From positions 1 through 47,605 of the forward strand of contig JACCWU010000173.1 of NCBI GenBank assembly GCA_013697465.1: DNA of 47,605 nucleotides, in the 5' to 3' direction. Below are positions 41,375 to 47,605 of this stretch, one piece after another. The translations under genes were made by a program, and so were the position numbers. Positions within the stretch are counted from its first letter, which is position 1, and each line of letters opens with the position of its first letter. The notes under the pieces were generated by a model. The model had not been told where the DNA came from, ran no database searches, and was given only the letters and a program-made list of their open reading frames with translations. The stretch comes from Actinomycetota bacterium (GTDB taxonomy: Bacteria > Actinomycetota > Thermoleophilia > Gaiellales > Gaiellaceae).

Positions 41375-42019
41375 CTCCGGCGGGCGCTGCTCGATCCGGC
41401 TGGCCGCGAGCGCTCCGAACCACAGCACCGAGAGGAGCACGAAGGCCGCCCCGAGTGCTCGCAGCAGCTCGTCGTCGCCGATCAGTGCGCCCGGAAGGAG
41501 CGAGACGTCGCCACCTCCTGCGATTGAAGTGCCTTCGCCGGCCGTCGCGATGAGCCAGGTCGAGATCAGACCTGCGACGACCGTTGCTACCACCGAGCCG
41601 AGATAGAGAGACCGCGCGAGGACCGCGGGCGTTCCGACCGCAAGGGTCAGACCCAGAGCGACGAGCGCGAAGAAGCTCCACACGAAAGCGATCCCGGCGA
41701 TCTTTCCGTACGCCTCGCTGTCGATCTCCTGCCAGGCGGCGAGCACGAACATGTCGGTCGCGAGCCCGGCGACGACGATGCTCCCGAGCGCGACGATCTC
41801 CATCCGGCCACGCTTGAGACACGCGATGGCGCACGCGATCGTCGCGCCGGTGAGGAAGACGAGGAACGCGATGCCGATCCCCAAGCCGAAAGCGGAAGCG
41901 ACGTTGTCGGCGTCGATCACGGCGATCAGGCCGAGCAGCCCAGCGATGCCGAGGGTGGCGAGCGCGATCAGCGCGCCGACCTCGAGCGGGGAGCGATCCT
42001 GTATAGGCCGCCGGTCCAT
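41351..42019 (-). CDS. Polytopic membrane protein of unknown function
   Basis: This 222-residue protein starts at ATG 42019 and has about six hydrophobic helices with short loops. Examples are VGALIALATLGIAGLLGLIA, IGIAFLVFLTGATIACAIAC and SLYLGSVVATVVAGLISTWL. I recognise no domain. It is last in a minus-strand run after the nuclease and EamA transporter genes, 38 bp downstream of the latter. Confidence 0.75.
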   Translation of the reverse strand: MDRRPIQDRSPLEVGALIALATLGIAGLLGLIAVIDADNVASAFGLGIGIAFLVFLTGATIACAIACLKRGRMEIVALGSIVVAGLATDMFVLAAWQEIDSEAYGKIAGIAFVWSFFALVALGLTLAVGTPAVLARSLYLGSVVATVVAGLISTWLIATAGEGTSIAGGGDVSLLPGALIGDDELLRALGAAFVLLSVLWFGALAASRIEQRPPESHVEAHV

Positions 42020-42057
42020 ACGGGCCGGTTCGCGGCCGGGGATCGCGATCCTTCCGG

Positions 42058-42891
42058 TCAGCCGGCGGCGACGAGCACTGCGCCCACAAGCGCCACAGCG
42101 CCACCGACGCGCTTGCCCGCGCTCAACCGCTCCGCGAGCACGATCCGGGCCAGCAGGATGGTCACGATGGGATACAGGGAACTGAGGACGGCGACGATCC
42201 CGGGCGTCCCCCTGGTCGTTGCGAATGCGACGCCGACGTTGGCGCCGGTGTCGAAGGCTCCGACCGCGACGAGCGCCGGCAAGTGCCTGCGCGACGCGCG
42301 GAGCGACGTAGAGGTGAGCAGAGCGAAGACCAGGGCGAGCGTCACCGCCGACGAGCGCGCGGCGACGACGGCCCAGGGGGCGCTCTCGTCGGACCCGGCG
42401 TCGATCCCGACGATGAAGCTCCCGAAGCCCAGTGCTGCAACGACCGCCAGGCCTGCGCCCGCGGCGATCCGCCGCCCCCCGCCCTCGGACGGCTCGCGCG
42501 AGAGCGTCATGATTCCCGCAAGGACGAGCGCGATGCCGAGCCACTGCAACGCTGCCGGCGTAACGCCACGCGCGGCGTCGACGGCCAACGGCACCACGGG
42601 CGCGGCCGCGCTGATCGGCGCGACGATGCCCATGGCCCCGACGGCAAGACCGCGATAGAGGGCGCCGAGCCCGATCAGGCTCGCGACGCCCGCGGCCGCT
42701 GCAGGGAGAAGCTCGGAGACGCCTGGAAACGGGTCGTTCGCCAGCCACACCCAGAGGACGACACCCGCCAGGCCGACCGCCTGCGAGATCGCGAGCACTG
42801 CGAGCACGGCGAGGCGCCGTGCTGCGAGACCGCCGAGGAAGTCGCCGATGCCCCAGAGAAGCGCGCCGGAGAGCGCCAGCAACGCGGCCAT
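42058..42891 (-). CDS. EamA/DMT family transporter
   Basis: The 277-residue protein has ten predicted helices in two repeated EamA halves: LLWGIGDFLGGLAARRL at the start and a second half beginning GAGLAVVAALGFGSFIVG. The C-terminal LYPIVTILLARIVLAERLS is a hallmark of the family. It exports or imports a small metabolite. It starts 9 bp after the nuclease gene stop, so they are co-transcribed. Confidence 0.88.
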   Translation of the reverse strand: MAALLALSGALLWGIGDFLGGLAARRLAVLAVLAISQAVGLAGVVLWVWLANDPFPGVSELLPAAAAGVASLIGLGALYRGLAVGAMGIVAPISAAAPVVPLAVDAARGVTPAALQWLGIALVLAGIMTLSREPSEGGGRRIAAGAGLAVVAALGFGSFIVGIDAGSDESAPWAVVAARSSAVTLALVFALLTSTSLRASRRHLPALVAVGAFDTGANVGVAFATTRGTPGIVAVLSSLYPIVTILLARIVLAERLSAGKRVGGAVALVGAVLVAAG

Positions 42892-42900
42892 CGAGTGTTG

Positions 42901-43740
42901 CTAGTCGTCGCCGACGGGCCGGGTCGCCGCCTGTGCGTCGAGCTGGTTTGCGTGGTACAGGACGGCGGCCTCGGCGGTGCGAGCGGCCTGGCGGTCGTGA
43001 TGGCACGCGATCGCATGGAGAAGCTCGGACAGGGCGGTCGGGTCGAGATCGGCCGCGCGCTCCTCGATCATCCGCAGCCCGAGGTGGACATGTCCGAGCA
43101 GGCGTCCTTCCTCGGTCTGGACGAAAGCAGGCCCGGAACGGAGCTCGCGAACACGGCCCACGTCGTGGAGCAGCGCGCACGCGAGCAGGAGGTCGGCGCG
43201 AAGCCTGGGATGCAGCTGGGCCGTCTCACGGCAAAGCGTCGCGACCCCGACCGAATGCTCGAGCAACCCTCCGGCGTAGCCGTGGTGACCGTCGACTCCA
43301 GCCGCCGGAAGCGTGCGAAAGCGCGTGCGGATCTCCGGATCCCGTACGAAGGATTCCACGAGCTCGGCGAGACCTGGATGAGCAATCTCGGCGGCGAGGA
43401 ACTCGAAGAAGCCGTCCAGCTCGTCGGCATCTCGCCGCAGGACGGGCGTCAGCGCGGCGGGGTCGGCCTCCTCGGCCGCCTCGAGTGCGCGTATCTGGAG
43501 CTGCAGCTTGCCGCCGAAGCGCTCCACGCGGCCCAGCACTCGCACCGCGTCCCCCTGGTCGAAGCGCGTGTCGAGAAGCTCGACGTCGCTCCAGACCCGA
43601 GCCTCGATCCGGCCGGTCGAGTCGGCGAGCTCGAGTGCAAGGTACGAAGCCCCAGCTCGAGTTCGGCGACGTTCCTTCTTCGTGACCGCGAACACCGCGT
43701 CGACGGTCCGGTCCTCGGCGAGCTCGGCAATCGGGGACAC
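42901..43740 (-). CDS. 3'-5' exoribonuclease, YhaM family (OB + HD)
   Basis: The 279-residue protein has an N-terminal OB fold (SYLALELADSTGRIEARVW) and a C-terminal HD domain. Motifs are GYAGGLLEHSVGVA, ACALLHDVGRVREL and HAIACHHDRQA. This matches YhaM-type nucleases that trim RNA or DNA. It starts at a GTG 6 nt from TACACT and diverges from the DUF1015 gene. It is first in the operon with the EamA transporter and the membrane protein. Confidence 0.88.
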   Translation of the reverse strand: MSPIAELAEDRTVDAVFAVTKKERRRTRAGASYLALELADSTGRIEARVWSDVELLDTRFDQGDAVRVLGRVERFGGKLQLQIRALEAAEEADPAALTPVLRRDADELDGFFEFLAAEIAHPGLAELVESFVRDPEIRTRFRTLPAAGVDGHHGYAGGLLEHSVGVATLCRETAQLHPRLRADLLLACALLHDVGRVRELRSGPAFVQTEEGRLLGHVHLGLRMIEERAADLDPTALSELLHAIACHHDRQAARTAEAAVLYHANQLDAQAATRPVGDD

Positions 43741-43746
43741 GGCTTG

Positions 43747-43752
43747 AGTGTA
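43747..43752 (-). promoter_or_regulatory. -10 box, leaderless-type (TACACT)
   Basis: TACACT lies 6 nt before the GTG at 43740 and faces away from the TACGCT box at 43770. Confidence 0.5.
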
Positions 43753-43769
43753 CGAACACAGCACGTTGG

Positions 43770-43775
43770 TACGCT
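43770..43775 (+). promoter_or_regulatory. -10 box, leaderless-type (TACGCT)
   Basis: TACGCT lies 7 nt before the ATG at 43783. The whole divergent control region is 42 bp. Confidence 0.5.
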
Positions 43776-43782
43776 CGCCGCG

Positions 43783-44868
43783 ATGGCCGATGTGCAGCCG
43801 TTCCGCGCCGTCCGCTACTCCGGCGCGGCGGGCGCGCTGGCGGATCTCGTGGCGCCGCCGTACGACGCGGTGTCCGACGAGGAGCGCGAGCGCCTGTACA
43901 CGAGGAGCCCGTTCAACGTCGTCCACGTCACGCTCCCCGACTCGCCCGACGAGGCCGCGCGCCTGTACCGAAGCTGGCTCTCGGACGGCGTTCTCGAACG
44001 GGACGAGGACACCGCGGCCTGGTTTCTCCTCGAGAAGTACGTAGGCCCGGACGGTGTCGCGCGCGAGCGACGGGGACTGGTCGCCTCCGTCGCTGCCGAG
44101 CCGTATTCGACGGGGGCCGTCCTGCCCCACGAGCGGACGCATCCACGAATCAGGGAAGAGCGGCTCCGGCTGCTGCGCGCGATCGAGGTGCATCCGGAGC
44201 CGATCTTCCTGCTCGTCGATCGTCCGCTCACGCTTGACCTGCCCGCGGGTCCGGCGGATGTCGCCGTCGACGGGACGCAGCTCTGGCGGCTCTCGAAGAT
44301 CGACGCGGATGCGCTTGTCGGGGGCGCCCAGTTGCTGATCGCGGATGGCCACCATCGCTACGAGAGCACGCTCGAGCTCGGAGCCGAGAGGGCCACGCCG
44401 CGGCCGAGGATCATGGCTCTCCTCGTGTCGACCGAGGACCCCGGCCTGCACGTGTTTCCGACTCACCGGATATTTCGCGATCGGCCAGATCTACGTGACG
44501 CGCGCGACGGCGACGCCTGCGCGGATCTCGAGGAGGCACTCGTGCGGCTCGCGGACGAGCCATTCGCCCGCTCCGCTGCGGTCGTCTACCGCGCCGGCCA
44601 CGTCGAGCTCGTCCACGGGCTCGAGGGAGAGCTCGACGTTGAGCTCGTCGATCGACACGGTCTCGACGGGATCGCCTACACCTCTCGTCTCGAGGAGGCC
44701 GCCTCGGCGGTGGACAGAGGCGAGGCCGACGTCGCCTTCATCCTGCGCGGGCCGCGCGTCGCAGACGTGTTTGCGGCGGCGCGGCGCGGTGAGCGCATGC
44801 CCCCGAAGAGCACGTACTTCTTCCCGAAACCGCTGTCCGGACTCCTCTTTCACCCGGTCGAGCCGTGA
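43783..44868 (+). CDS. DUF1015 family protein (SerK-like)
   Basis: The 361-residue protein has the DUF1015 hallmarks PFRAVRY, LVAPPYDAVSDEER, the central LIADGHHRYEST, and KSTYFFPKPLSGLLFHPV at the C-terminus. One archaeal member (SerK) is an ADP-dependent serine kinase; in bacteria the role is mostly unknown, so kinase activity is only a hypothesis. The stop overlaps the phosphatase start by 4 bp. Confidence 0.88.
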   Translation: MADVQPFRAVRYSGAAGALADLVAPPYDAVSDEERERLYTRSPFNVVHVTLPDSPDEAARLYRSWLSDGVLERDEDTAAWFLLEKYVGPDGVARERRGLVASVAAEPYSTGAVLPHERTHPRIREERLRLLRAIEVHPEPIFLLVDRPLTLDLPAGPADVAVDGTQLWRLSKIDADALVGGAQLLIADGHHRYESTLELGAERATPRPRIMALLVSTEDPGLHVFPTHRIFRDRPDLRDARDGDACADLEEALVRLADEPFARSAAVVYRAGHVELVHGLEGELDVELVDRHGLDGIAYTSRLEEAASAVDRGEADVAFILRGPRVADVFAAARRGERMPPKSTYFFPKPLSGLLFHPVEP

Positions 44869-45662
44869 CCGCATGGCTCGAGATCTGCCGCGCGTGCGTT
44901 GTGGACATTCGCGCCGTGCTCGAGTCGATGCCGACGCGCACGGAGCGCGAGCCGGTGCACCGGCGCGGGCAGGGAGGAGACGACACGACCGCTATCGACC
45001 AGGCGGCGGAGGATGCCATCGTCGAGCGGCTGGCCGCGACGGGGGAGAGCTTCGTGCTCGTCTCCGAAGAGCTGGGAACGCGCATTTTCGGCACGGGAGG
45101 AACACGCGTGGTCGTCGTCGACCCGATCGATGGTTCGGTCAACGCCAAGCGCGGCATCCCGTTCTTCTCCTTCTCGCTCGCGGTCGCCACTGGACCGACC
45201 ATGGGCGACGTCGATTTCGGGTACGTCTACGACTTCGGCTCGGGCGAGGAGTGGACGGCGCATGCCGGCGGGGGCGCGTTTCTCGACGGAGCAGCCCTCG
45301 GTGCCGTGCGCCCGAAGGCCACGATCGAGATTCTGTCGTTCGAGGGTACGACCACAGAGGCAATCGCCGCGCAGGCGGCCGCTGTCGCGCCCGTCGCGGA
45401 GCGCCTGAGGGTCATGGGCTCGCTCGCGCTCTCGCTCTGCCACCTCGCCGCGGGACGGGTGGACGCCGTTTGCTCGCTCAAGCCCGCACGTTCCGTGGAC
45501 ATCGCAGCAGCGCAGCTGCTGGTACGGGAGTGCGGTTTCGCGATCGAGCTCTACGAAGCGCCGCCGTTCCTGACCGCGCCGCTCGACTTGGTACCGCGCT
45601 CTCGCCTCGTGGCGGCCGGGACGCCCGAGCTCGTCGACGTGGTCTCGGCTGCGCTGCGCTAG
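44865..45662 (+). CDS. Inositol monophosphatase-family phosphatase
   Basis: The 265-residue Mg-dependent sugar-phosphatase has metal motifs VSEELG and DPIDGSVNAKRGIPFFSFSL, plus a C-terminal ARSVDIAAAQLLVRECG in the place of the usual WD-x-AAG. The substitution of Ser-Val for Trp is notable. The sequence resembles archaeal-type IMPase/FBPase proteins. It is coupled to the DUF1015 gene. The substrate could be inositol phosphate, fructose 1,6-bisphosphate or a related compound. Confidence 0.85.
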   Translation: MTAWLEICRACVVDIRAVLESMPTRTEREPVHRRGQGGDDTTAIDQAAEDAIVERLAATGESFVLVSEELGTRIFGTGGTRVVVVDPIDGSVNAKRGIPFFSFSLAVATGPTMGDVDFGYVYDFGSGEEWTAHAGGGAFLDGAALGAVRPKATIEILSFEGTTTEAIAAQAAAVAPVAERLRVMGSLALSLCHLAAGRVDAVCSLKPARSVDIAAAQLLVRECGFAIELYEAPPFLTAPLDLVPRSRLVAAGTPELVDVVSAALR

Positions 45663-45665
45663 TCC

Positions 45666-46007
45666 CTAGCGGTTGAAGAACCAGCGCTCGAGGAGCGGAA
45701 GCACCTCCTTGCGCGTAAACGGCTTGACATCGGACTCTCGCCCGTCGCGCTCCAGCACGCTGACGTCGTCCTCGAGCGCCTCGTTGGCACGGTCGAGCGC
45801 GTCCTCGAGCTCGTAGCCCTCGAACACGGAGTCGTCGGCGCGCGGCTCGTCCGACTCGCGCAGGTGCGAGTTCACCGTCCGCCCCACGACCCACAGCGCT
45901 CCGGACCGGCGCTCGATCCAGATGACGATTCGTTCCTCCTCGCCGACGTCGTCCACGCCGGCGAGCGTGCGCTCTGCGTACCGCCCCTCGCGTGAGCTTC
46001 GCCTCAT
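45666..46007 (-). CDS. Small acidic protein of unknown function
   Basis: A 113-residue protein starts at ATG 46007. It has a beta-type stretch (RIVIWIERRSGALWVVGRTVN) and an acidic helical part (ELEDALDRANEALEDDVSVLE), and ends in RKEVLPLLERWFFNR. No family is recognised. It is convergent with the phosphatase (3 bp apart) and divergent from the next small gene (21 bp). Confidence 0.65.
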   Translation of the reverse strand: MRRSSREGRYAERTLAGVDDVGEEERIVIWIERRSGALWVVGRTVNSHLRESDEPRADDSVFEGYELEDALDRANEALEDDVSVLERDGRESDVKPFTRKEVLPLLERWFFNR

Positions 46008-46014
46008 ACGTGGA

Positions 46015-46020
46015 TACAAT
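46015..46020 (+). promoter_or_regulatory. -10 box, leaderless-type (TACAAT)
   Basis: TACAAT, the closest to the classical consensus in the window, lies 8 nt before the GTG at 46029. Confidence 0.55.
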
Positions 46021-46028
46021 CGCGTCTC

Positions 46029-46274
46029 GTGGCTGTCTTCAAGAACCTCTTCTCGTTTCTGTTCCAGCGCTCGACCGGCGAGGAGCACGTCGCCCGGTAC
46101 GTCGTCCGGGAGCATGACCGAGGCCGAACGCTCGAGGAGATCATGCAGGACCGCTACGTGCAGAACAGGCTGACGCCGGAGCAGCAGAAGCGCCTGCTCG
46201 ACCGGCCCGAGATCATCGAGTCGATCTCGCGCGACAGCGTCGAGGCCGCCAAGGCATCCATAGAGCCTGGCTAG
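46029..46274 (+). CDS. Small conserved-looking protein of unknown function
   Basis: An 81-residue protein starts at a GTG. It is mostly helical and charged: AVFKNLFSFLFQR at the start is an amphipathic or membrane-touching helix, followed by EEHVARYVVREHDRGRTLEE and PEQQKRLLDRPEIIESI. No known domain is recognised. It has a good leaderless-type promoter. Its TAG stop is part of repeat copy D. Confidence 0.7.
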   Translation: MAVFKNLFSFLFQRSTGEEHVARYVVREHDRGRTLEEIMQDRYVQNRLTPEQQKRLLDRPEIIESISRDSVEAAKASIEPG

Positions 46275-46364
46275 TGCGCAAGACCGCAATCCGCTAGCGC
46301 GGATTCCGGTCGCGCGCAACCCCTGAAGACGGGCGCTTCGCGCCCTTCGCTCTGCGCTTTCCCA
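46272..46364 (+). repeat. Two-hairpin intergenic element, copy D
   Basis: It begins TAGTGCGCAAGACC, with TAG serving as the stop codon of the 81-residue gene. Stem 1 arms GACCGCAATCCGC/GCGGATTCCGGTC carry one mismatch (46282-46311), the linker is CCCTGAAGACGG, stem 2 GGGCGC/GCGCCC (46331-46345), and the tail ends TTTCCCA. It is convergent with the cyclodeaminase homologue. Confidence 0.82.
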
Positions 46365-46371
46365 CTGGCAG

Positions 46372-47301
46372 CTACAGAGCCAGACCAACGCCGCGCTCGC
46401 GGGCCAGTCGCAGCGCCTCGGCGCCGAGCGCGACGTCCCACGCCGCGATCCCGTTCGACTTGAAGACGACGACGTCAGAGTCCGACTGACGACCCTGGAC
46501 TTGACCTGCGACGACCTCGTGCAGCTCGTGGACCTCGAGCCAGTCGAGGATCCCGGAGCCGACCGGCTCGATGAGGTCGCCGGACTCGAGCCTCGCCTGC
46601 TCGAGGGAGTCGCAGCAAATGAACGCGGCGCGTTCGAGCACGACGTTGTCGAGCTCCCGGCGGCTCGGCTGGTTCGCTCCCGCGGCGACGACGAGCGAAC
46701 CCGGCTGGAGCCACTCGCCCCGGAGGACGGGATCCTTCGAGCTCGTGATCGTGACGACGACGTCCTGCGTCGCCGCGTCCCGGTGACTCTCCGCCGGCTC
46801 GGCGTCGACACGCTCGCAGAATGTCGACAGCCGTTCGGGTGTTCGGCAGTACGCGACAACACGCTCGATCGAAGGTACGGCGGCGCGAACGCACGCGACC
46901 TGGGTCTCCGCCTGGTATCCGCACCCGATGACGCCGAGCGTGCGAGCGTTCGCCTTCGCCAGGTGACGGGCGGCGACTCCGCTGGCGGCGCCCGTTCGCA
47001 GCCGCCCGAGGAGATCGGCCTCGATCACGGCCTCGAGCACCGGTCGCGAGACGTCGAAGAGGCAGACCACGAAGGCAGCGCCTTCTGCGAAGGCCGAGTA
47101 GAGCTTCCCGCCCGCGAGACCGGCGCCGAGATCGGACGCGGCCATGTCGGCCAGTGCTCCTCCGTCGAGGCGCAGCCGGCGGCGTGGCGCGTTCTCGACC
47201 TCACCCGCCGCGATCCGGCGGAAGCAGTCGTCGATCGCCGCGACGGCGTCCGCCGGGGTGAGCAGCGACGCGACATCGGTTTCTGTCAGGTAGAGGGGCA
47301 T
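46372..47301 (-). CDS. Ornithine cyclodeaminase / mu-crystallin family protein
   Basis: The 309-residue NAD(P)-binding enzyme has the substrate-site Lys in GGKLYSAF, the Rossmann motif LGVIGCGYQAETQ, TGAASGVAARHLAK and VVFKSNGIAAWDVALGAEAL near the C-terminus. Members deaminate ornithine to proline, reduce ketimines or oxidise alanine; the exact reaction is unclear here. ATG 47301 gives the family's usual N-terminus; a longer frame adds unrelated sequence. Confidence 0.88.
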   Translation of the reverse strand: MPLYLTETDVASLLTPADAVAAIDDCFRRIAAGEVENAPRRRLRLDGGALADMAASDLGAGLAGGKLYSAFAEGAAFVVCLFDVSRPVLEAVIEADLLGRLRTGAASGVAARHLAKANARTLGVIGCGYQAETQVACVRAAVPSIERVVAYCRTPERLSTFCERVDAEPAESHRDAATQDVVVTITSSKDPVLRGEWLQPGSLVVAAGANQPSRRELDNVVLERAAFICCDSLEQARLESGDLIEPVGSGILDWLEVHELHEVVAGQVQGRQSDSDVVVFKSNGIAAWDVALGAEALRLARERGVGLAL

Positions 47302-47334
47302 GGGAGCACCTATTGCCTCGTGCCCGCGGCATCG

Positions 47335-47340
47335 TAGACT
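47335..47340 (+). promoter_or_regulatory. Candidate -10 box (TAGACT)
   Basis: TAGACT lies 9 nt before the CTG at 47350. Its TAG is also an in-frame stop, so translation must begin after it. Confidence 0.4.
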
Positions 47341-47349
47341 CGTCCTGTT

Positions 47350-47605
47350 CTGGATGCCGAGAACTACCTGGAACTGCGGCTCGACGACTTCCTCGCGCGA
47401 ATCGCGGCGGGCGAGCAAGCGCCGGGGGGAGGGTCGGCGGCGGCGCTCACGGTCGCCCTCGCAGCCGGCCTGGTGGCCATGGTCGCGCGCTGCTCGCGCG
47501 ACTCGTGGACGGACGCGAGCGGGGTCGCCGCCCAGGCGCTGGCAATAGCCGAGCGCGCCGCGCCGCTCGCTCGCGCCGACGCGGAGGTCTGGCAGCAGGC
47601 GGTCG
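47350..47605 (+). CDS. Cyclodeaminase/cyclohydrolase family protein, partial
   Basis: The first 85 or so codons of a formimino-THF cyclodeaminase/methenyl-THF cyclohydrolase homologue are visible before the window ends. The N-terminal LELRLDDFLARIAAGEQAPG and the hallmark PGGGSAAALTVALAAGLVAM are clear. There is no ATG, GTG or TTG in frame between the TAG at 47335 and the conserved sequence. CTG at 47350 (after TAGACT) is the best candidate start, unless a base is missing upstream. Folate one-carbon or histidine degradation is the likely role. Confidence 0.8.
   Translation, partial: MDAENYLELRLDDFLARIAAGEQAPGGGSAAALTVALAAGLVAMVARCSRDSWTDASGVAAQALAIAERAAPLARADAEVWQQAV

Noticed and set aside
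1..47605. Search for CRISPR arrays, insertion sequences, phage genes and rRNA
   Set aside because: No regularly spaced repeats, transposase or integrase motifs, phage structural genes or rRNA sequence were seen.

Overview
The window is GC-rich chromosomal DNA (about 68-70% by eye) with many GTG starts, tightly packed operons joined by ATGA or GTGA overlaps, an F420-type LLM oxidoreductase, subgroup-B nicotinate phosphoribosyltransferase, methylmalonyl-CoA epimerase and a MqnP-like prenyltransferase. This fits an actinobacterium, probably a deep lineage such as the Thermoleophilia (Gaiellales or Solirubrobacterales). That placement is inferred from gene content and style, not from a marker gene. 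I see no insertion sequence, prophage, CRISPR array, rRNA or origin. There is one tRNA.

Layout. 1-5183: a partial M28-like membrane protein (minus), diverging from a two-component system (OmpR-type regulator and HAMP kinase), moaC, moaB/mog and a UbiA prenyltransferase. 5404-7499: a cytochrome c maturation operon, ccmABCD-like. 7743-13084: SAM hydroxide adenosyltransferase, amidase, a frameshifted secreted protein, tRNA-Phe, a frameshifted methyltransferase and arginase. 13084-25264: a catabolic island. It holds an LLM oxidoreductase, a decayed DMT transporter, a nucleotidyltransferase, a HyuC/beta-ureidopropionase-like amidohydrolase, a five-part NMT1-type ABC transport locus, dihydropyrimidinase, a class III aminotransferase, an M20 deacylase and an alpha/beta hydrolase. 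25261-29046: peroxiredoxin, rarA, tryptophan 2,3-dioxygenase and another M20 peptidase. 29162-38117: rpiA, rpe, pgi, pabB, pabC, a DUF1385 protein, nicotinate phosphoribosyltransferase, a GH3 protein and a nicotinamidase-like hydrolase. 38116-47605: an FtsH-like AAA protein, methylmalonyl-CoA epimerase, a YchF-like GTPase, membrane proteins, a YhaM-like nuclease, a DUF1015 protein, an IMPase-family phosphatase, small unknowns, an ornithine cyclodeaminase homologue and the start of a cyclodeaminase.

How the genes work together. The clearest pathway is import and reductive degradation of pyrimidines or hydantoins: the ABC transporter feeds dihydropyrimidinase, then the ureido-hydrolase, then an omega-aminotransferase (beta-alanine to malonate semialdehyde). 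No dihydropyrimidine dehydrogenase is present in the window. Nicotinate phosphoribosyltransferase and the nicotinamidase-like protein suggest NAD salvage. rpiA, rpe and pgi form a sugar-phosphate block, and pabB with pabC a p-aminobenzoate block.

Most notable. (1) Four dispersed copies of a roughly 90-bp intergenic element, two in each orientation, with two stem-loops whose arms change in compensating fashion and a conserved linker; two copies supply the stop codon of the gene before them. (2) An FtsH homologue with an intact ATPase but HAAGH in place of HEXXH. (3) A recurrent TANNNT box 6-8 nt before start codons, implying widespread leaderless transcripts. (4) tRNA-Phe ending 7 nt before a secreted-protein start codon, flanked on both sides by frameshifted genes.
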